From UBA10649 sp044233495 (GTDB taxonomy: Bacteria; Actinomycetota; Actinomycetes; S36-B12), in the NCBI GenBank assembly GCA_044233495.1, contig JBIIJX010000099.1, forward strand, positions 1-9,065: DNA of 9,065 bases, in the 5' to 3' direction. Positions 6,305-9,065 of this stretch are shown here, piece by piece (position 1 is the first letter of the stretch; every line of letters starts with the position of its first letter). Under the pieces are notes generated by a model that was not told where the DNA came from, did no database searches, and saw only the letters and a program-made list of their open reading frames with translations. Made by a program: the position numbers and the translations under genes.

Positions 6305-7101
6305 TGGCTCATGACCGCAAGCCGCTGATGGCGGGCAACTGGAAGATGAACATGAACCACCTCGAGGCGATCGCACTCGTGCAGAAGCTTGCGTTCGCCC
6401 TGAACGATGCGGACTTCGCGACTGTCGATGTGGCGGTGCTGCCGCCCTTCACCGACATCCGGTCCGTGCAGACCCTCGTCGACGGGGATCGCTACGACAT
6501 TCTCTACGGAGCCCAGGACATCGCCGAGAAGGACTCCGGTGCCTTCACCGGCCAGATCAGCGGACCCATGCTCGAGAAGCTCGGGTGCACCTTCGTCACG
6601 GTGGGCCACAGTGAGCGTCGGGAGTACAACGGCGAGACCGACGAGGTGGTGAACACCAAGGTTCACTCCGCTCTGCGCAACAACCTCACCCCCATCGTCT
6701 GCATGGGTGAAGGGCTGGACGTACGCCGCGAGCACCGGCACGTCGAGCACGTGCTGGCCCAGTTGGACGACGATCTGGCGGGACTGACCGCCGCGCAGGT
6801 TGCCGGCCTCGTGATCGCCTACGAGCCCATCTGGGCGATCGGCACCGGTGAGGTGGCTACTCCCGACGATGCCCAGGAGGTATGCGCTGCTATCCGGGCG
6901 CGGGTGGCCGAGACCTTCGGGGCCGACACTGCGGCAGCAGTGCGCGTTCTCTACGGCGGGTCGGTCAAGGCGGCCAACATCGCCGCCATCATGGCTCAGC
7001 CCGATGTCGACGGAGCCCTGATCGGGGGGGCCAGCCTTGACCCGGATGAATTCGTCGGCATCGTCCGCTACCGCCTGCACCCACCCGAGCTGGTGCAGTA
7101 G
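6304..7101 (+). CDS. tpiA: Triosephosphate isomerase
   Basis: Interconverts dihydroxyacetone phosphate and glyceraldehyde 3-phosphate; a dimeric (beta/alpha)8 barrel in the cytosol. Seen in 265 residues (slightly long, as usual in actinobacteria): N12 and catalytic K14 in GNWKMN, the electrophile H102 in VGHSERR, the catalytic base E174 in AYEPIWAIGTG, whose last residues lead into the mobile loop 6, and the phosphate-binding YGGSVKAAN and LIGGASLDP. All catalytic residues are present. The start is fixed by the TGATG overlap with pgk (6302-6306). It is the last gene of the glycolytic operon; 63 nt separate it from secG. A run of seven G at 7024-7030 keeps the frame intact. Confidence 0.98.
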   Translation: MAHDRKPLMAGNWKMNMNHLEAIALVQKLAFALNDADFATVDVAVLPPFTDIRSVQTLVDGDRYDILYGAQDIAEKDSGAFTGQISGPMLEKLGCTFVTVGHSERREYNGETDEVVNTKVHSALRNNLTPIVCMGEGLDVRREHRHVEHVLAQLDDDLAGLTAAQVAGLVIAYEPIWAIGTGEVATPDDAQEVCAAIRARVAETFGADTAAAVRVLYGGSVKAANIAAIMAQPDVDGALIGGASLDPDEFVGIVRYRLHPPELVQ

Positions 7102-7110
7102 CGGTACGTC

Positions 7111-7116
7111 TATCCT
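7111..7116 (+). promoter_or_regulatory. Candidate -10 element for secG-rbpA
   Basis: TATCCT matches TAnnnT and lies 48 nt before the secG ATG in the tpiA-secG gap. No recognisable -35 box lies at the right distance; this region is the end of tpiA. Expected start point is about 7122-7124. secG may equally be read through from tpiA. Confidence 0.33.
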
Positions 7117-7123
7117 CTGGTAG

Positions 7124-7138
7124 TCCGGCGCGGCCGGA
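7124..7138 (+). other. Perfect 6-bp hairpin in the tpiA-secG gap
   Basis: TCCGGC (7124-7129) and GCCGGA (7133-7138) form a perfect stem with a GCG loop. It lies 22 nt after the tpiA stop and right where a transcript from TATCCT would begin. It could be a weak terminator or processing site for the glycolytic operon, or a 5' cap-like hairpin on the secG-rbpA mRNA. No T-run follows. Confidence 0.35.
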
Positions 7139-7153
7139 ATGACCTGACTTCTC

Positions 7154-7158
7154 GGGAG
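7154..7158 (+). promoter_or_regulatory. Ribosome-binding site of secG
   Basis: GGGAG with a 6-nt spacer to the ATG at 7165. Confidence 0.55.
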
Positions 7159-7164
7159 CGTCGA

Positions 7165-7410
7165 ATGATCACCGCACTCACGATCGTGCTCGCCGTGATC
7201 CTGGTGATCACCAGCGTGCTGCTCGTTGTGCTCATCCTGCTCCATCGGGGCAAGGGTGGTGGGCTCTCCGACCTCTTCGGTGGTGGCGTGAGCTCATCGG
7301 TCGGCGGCTCCTCTGTGGCGGAGAAGAATCTCGATCGGCTCACAGTCGGCATCGGCCTGGTGTGGGCGGCGAGCATCATCGCCGTGGGGCTACTCGTGAG
7401 CACGGCCTGA
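7165..7410 (+). CDS. secG: Preprotein translocase subunit SecG
   Basis: SecG is the small, non-essential accessory subunit of the SecYEG channel that helps SecA-driven export. Seen in 81 residues (typical length): a first membrane helix at about residues 3-26 rich in Ile, Leu and Val, the cytosolic loop starting HRGKGGGLSDLFGGG with the hallmark GKGGGLSD-type sequence and SSVGGSSVAEKNLDRLT, then a second membrane helix at about 60-79. It lies between tpiA and rbpA; tpiA-secG adjacency is common in actinobacteria. 13 nt separate its stop from the rbpA start, so the two are probably one transcript. Confidence 0.95.
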   Translation: MITALTIVLAVILVITSVLLVVLILLHRGKGGGLSDLFGGGVSSSVGGSSVAEKNLDRLTVGIGLVWAASIIAVGLLVSTA

Positions 7411-7411
7411 C

Positions 7412-7417
7412 AGGAGG
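7412..7417 (+). promoter_or_regulatory. Strong ribosome-binding site of rbpA
   Basis: AGGAGG, a perfect complement to the 16S rRNA 3' end, stands 6 nt before the ATG at 7424. It is the best ribosome-binding site in the window and settles the rbpA start. Confidence 0.85.
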
Positions 7418-7423
7418 AACAGC

Positions 7424-7759
7424 ATGGCTGGTGGCAGTGCGATTCGCGGAAGCCGTGTCGGTGCGGGCCCCATGGGCGAGGCCGAGCGCGGCGAGGCTGC
7501 TCCACGGGTGTGGATCTCGTTCTGGTGCTCGCGGGGGCACGAGAGTCGGCCGAGTTTCGCCGCTGACGCCGCGGTGCCGGATGAGTGGGACTGCCCGCGG
7601 TGCGGCCTGCCTGCCGGTCCGGATGCTGAGCACCCCCCGGCACCCCCCAAGATCGAGCCTTACAAGACGCACCTCGCGTACGTGAAGGAGCGGCGCTCGG
7701 ACAAGGACGGAGCGGCGATCCTGGAGGAGGCGCTCGCAAAGCTGCGCGGCGAGGCCTAG
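7424..7759 (+). CDS. rbpA: RbpA, RNA polymerase-binding transcription activator
   Basis: RbpA is an actinobacterial protein that binds RNA polymerase and the principal sigma factor, stabilises the open complex and, in mycobacteria and Streptomyces, supports housekeeping transcription and rifampicin tolerance. Seen in 111 residues (typical): an N-terminal tail with AIRGSRVG; a core zinc-ribbon-like domain with C35, H39, C57 and C60 (FWCSRGH and DCPRCG); a short basic/Pro linker (about 66-78); and a C-terminal sigma-interacting helix pair, PYKTHLAYVKERRS onward, with the conserved Arg pair R90-R91. RbpA proteins vary in whether they hold zinc; the full C/H/C/C set suggests this one can. It follows secG by 13 nt with a very strong ribosome-binding site, implying high expression. 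Its placement here, next to secG, differs from the location I know in Streptomyces coelicolor and Mycobacterium tuberculosis. Confidence 0.94.
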   Translation: MAGGSAIRGSRVGAGPMGEAERGEAAPRVWISFWCSRGHESRPSFAADAAVPDEWDCPRCGLPAGPDAEHPPAPPKIEPYKTHLAYVKERRSDKDGAAILEEALAKLRGEA

Positions 7760-7789
7760 GGCGGACGCGGAGGCTGCAGGCCCGGAGGG
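7760..7789. other. Short convergent intergenic region rbpA/pgl
   Basis: Thirty nt separate the convergent stop codons. I see a weak GGCCT (7753-7757)/AGGCC (7778-7782) repeat with a 20-nt loop and a direct repeat GGAGGGTC (7784-7791 and 7796-7803) that runs into the 3' end of pgl. Neither forms a clear intrinsic terminator with a T-run on either strand. Confidence 0.4.
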
Positions 7790-8557
7790 TCAGGCGGAGG
7801 GTCGGCCCATGTCGACCGGCAGCGCGGAGGCGGCGGCCTCGTCCAGGCAGAACAGGGTTCGCACGCGGCCTCGTGCCCCGGCAGCCGGCACCTGGAAGGG
7901 CCCTGCGGTGTCGGTCAGGGCCAATCGAACCGCCGGTGCCTTGGCCTCACCGGAGGCGAGGATCCACACCTGCTGGGCGGCACAGATGGTGGGCAGCGAC
8001 ATCGTGATCCGCAGCGGCGGCGGCTTGGGTGAGCCATGGACTCCCACAACAGGCCGATCATCGTGCAGAGCAGGCATTTCCGGGAACAGGGACGCAACGT
8101 GGCCGTCAGGGCCGATCCCGAGCATGAGGATGTCCATCGAGGGCACGACGTCGTCCGGGCGCGCGAACTGCAGGAGCTCACCGGCGTAGGAGTCTGCCGC
8201 GGCGTCCACATCGGTATGCGTGCGGTCGCGCGCGGGCATCGGATGGATGTTCGCGGCGGGGATGTCGACGTGGTCCAGCAGTGCGTTTCGGGCCGCAGCA
8301 TCGTTGCGATCGGGGTCATCCGCGGAGACGAAACGCTCATCTCCCCACCAGACGTGGACCCTGGACCAGTCGATCGCGTCGACTGCAGGGGAATCGCGCA
8401 GGGCAGTCAGCACGGCGGTGCCGATGCCTCCGCCGGTGAGGCACAGGTGCGCTGCTCCGGCCTCGCTGACCCGCTCGACAAGGGTCGTGACGGTGCGCGC
8501 CGCAACCGCCTCCGCGAGGGCGGCCGCGCTGGCGTGCCGCAGTACGTCGACGATCAT
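7790..8557 (-). CDS. pgl: 6-phosphogluconolactonase
   Basis: Hydrolyses 6-phosphogluconolactone to 6-phosphogluconate, step two of the oxidative pentose phosphate pathway, in the cytosol. The protein has 255 residues (usual length) of the glucosamine-6-phosphate isomerase/6PGL superfamily. Seen: the phosphate-binding LTGGGIGTAVL (40-50), WWGDERFV (70-77) with D73, E74 and R75, a conserved N-rich helix start after it (PDRNDAAARNALL), the active-site LGIGPDGHVASLFP (146-159) with D151 and H153, and SPKPPPLRIT. The spacing and GDERFV sequence fit lactonase rather than NagB deaminase. Its ATG overlaps the opcA stop by 4 nt (8554-8557), as expected for the opcA-pgl pair. It converges on rbpA with 30 nt between stops. 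Confidence 0.95.
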   Translation of the reverse strand: MIVDVLRHASAAALAEAVAARTVTTLVERVSEAGAAHLCLTGGGIGTAVLTALRDSPAVDAIDWSRVHVWWGDERFVSADDPDRNDAAARNALLDHVDIPAANIHPMPARDRTHTDVDAAADSYAGELLQFARPDDVVPSMDILMLGIGPDGHVASLFPEMPALHDDRPVVGVHGSPKPPPLRITMSLPTICAAQQVWILASGEAKAPAVRLALTDTAGPFQVPAAGARGRVRTLFCLDEAAASALPVDMGRPSA

Positions 8558-9065
8558 GCGATCGTCAGGTACGACAGCACCCTGCCGTAGACATCGTCGG
8601 GATCGAGGCGTCGGAGCTCCTCGGACAGCAGTCCGGCGATGCCGCGCCTGGGCATGGCGATGCGAGCTTCGGCCGTGCCGGGGCGACGCAGTGTCGCCGT
8701 GTCGCCGGAGGGTCGCTCGACGGCGATGTCACCCTCCGCTGTGCTCATCACGACGGCTGTGATGCCAGGCCCAGGGGAGGCGGTGAGCGTGACCTCCACG
8801 CGGAGCGACTGGGTCATCCAGGCCTGAAGCAGCACGGCGCTGGCGTTGTCCGGCTCGGCATCGATCGCCACCGAGGTGACGCGGGGGTCACCCTGGTCCA
8901 GCACGGACGCCAGCGCCGATCGCCAGGGTGTCAGCCTCGTCCAGGCCAGGTCGGTGTCTCCCGGTCGGTACCCGGCCTTGCGGCGCTGCAGCTCACGCAG
9001 GACGTCTTCCGCGGTCGACGTGTCCGTGATGCGTCGCTGGGCATGGCGGCCGATCGGGTCGTCGG
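8554..9065 (-). CDS. opcA: OpcA, glucose-6-phosphate dehydrogenase assembly/activator protein, 5'-truncated
   Basis: The C-terminal 169 residues are visible; the frame stays open to the right edge, so the start lies outside. Seen at the N-terminal side of the visible part: DDPIGRHAQRRITD, then YRPGDTDLAWTRLTPWR, the most recognisable OpcA segment, and further on DNASAVLLQAWMTQSL and the terminal DPDDVYGRVLSYL. OpcA was named in cyanobacteria, where it activates or assembles glucose-6-phosphate dehydrogenase; in actinobacteria it almost always lies between zwf and pgl. An internal Met at 8904 could be mistaken for the start, but the family motif lies upstream of it. zwf is predicted just past 9065. 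The 4-nt overlap with pgl implies coupled translation and matched amounts of the pathway enzymes. Confidence 0.95.
   Translation of the reverse strand, partial: DDPIGRHAQRRITDTSTAEDVLRELQRRKAGYRPGDTDLAWTRLTPWRSALASVLDQGDPRVTSVAIDAEPDNASAVLLQAWMTQSLRVEVTLTASPGPGITAVVMSTAEGDIAVERPSGDTATLRRPGTAEARIAMPRRGIAGLLSEELRRLDPDDVYGRVLSYLTIA

Noticed and set aside
7024..7030. Run of seven G in tpiA as a phase-variation or frameshift site
   Set aside because: The frame is intact and encodes the conserved LIGGASLDP; such runs are expected by chance in GC-rich DNA.
5839..7245. Minus-strand open frame of 468 codons opposite pgk, tpiA and the secG start
   Set aside because: It is the longest open frame here, but it crosses three real genes and an intergenic region and looks like no protein I know.
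8036..8590. Plus-strand open frame of 184 codons opposite pgl
   Set aside because: Shadow of pgl, whose lactonase motifs on the minus strand are unambiguous.
8554..8904. opcA as a short complete gene of 116 codons
   Set aside because: The family's key PGDTDLAWTRLTPWR segment lies in the same frame upstream of that Met and the frame is open to the window edge, so the gene is longer and truncated.
1..9065. CRISPR array, tRNA, rRNA, insertion sequence, phage or toxin-antitoxin genes
   Set aside because: Looked for repeats, cloverleaf sequences and transposase/integrase motifs while reading; none seen, and coding density leaves little room.

Overview
The window is a gene-dense, high-GC stretch of chromosome from an actinobacterium (Actinomycetota, probably class Actinomycetia). 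The evidence is the strong G/C third-position bias, the actinobacteria-specific proteins WhiA, RbpA and OpcA, and the order rapZ-yvcK-whiA ... gap-pgk-tpiA-secG ... pgl-opcA, which is a well-known conserved neighbourhood in this phylum. I cannot assign a genus from the sequence alone. I see no tRNA, rRNA, CRISPR array, insertion sequence or attachment site.

Layout on the + strand. Block 1 (1-3971) holds rapZ (5' end cut off by the window), yvcK, whiA and a GT4-type glycosyltransferase. rapZ/yvcK and whiA/glycosyltransferase each overlap by 4 nt. yvcK and whiA are separated by 91 nt containing a bulged stem-loop. Block 2 (4091-7101) is the lower-glycolysis operon gap-pgk-tpiA, with gaps of 9 nt and a 1-nt overlap, preceded by a 119-nt intergenic region with a -10-like element and two small dyads. 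Block 3 (7165-7759) is secG followed by rbpA, with its own short upstream region.

On the - strand, block 4 (7790-9065) is opcA (5' end beyond the right edge) followed by pgl, overlapping by 4 nt. It converges on rbpA with only 30 nt between stop codons. It represents the oxidative pentose phosphate branch; zwf would be expected just outside the right edge.

Functionally the window joins control of carbon flux and envelope growth (RapZ, YvcK), a developmental/division regulator (WhiA), central glycolysis (GAPDH, PGK, TPI), protein export (SecG), a general transcription activator (RbpA) and NADPH generation (OpcA, 6PGL). The one gene that is not a standard member of this neighbourhood is the glycosyltransferase at 2895-3971. 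It has a substituted E-x7-E motif and is the best candidate for something not yet described. Otherwise the region reads as conserved housekeeping DNA, and I do not see a clearly new multi-gene system.
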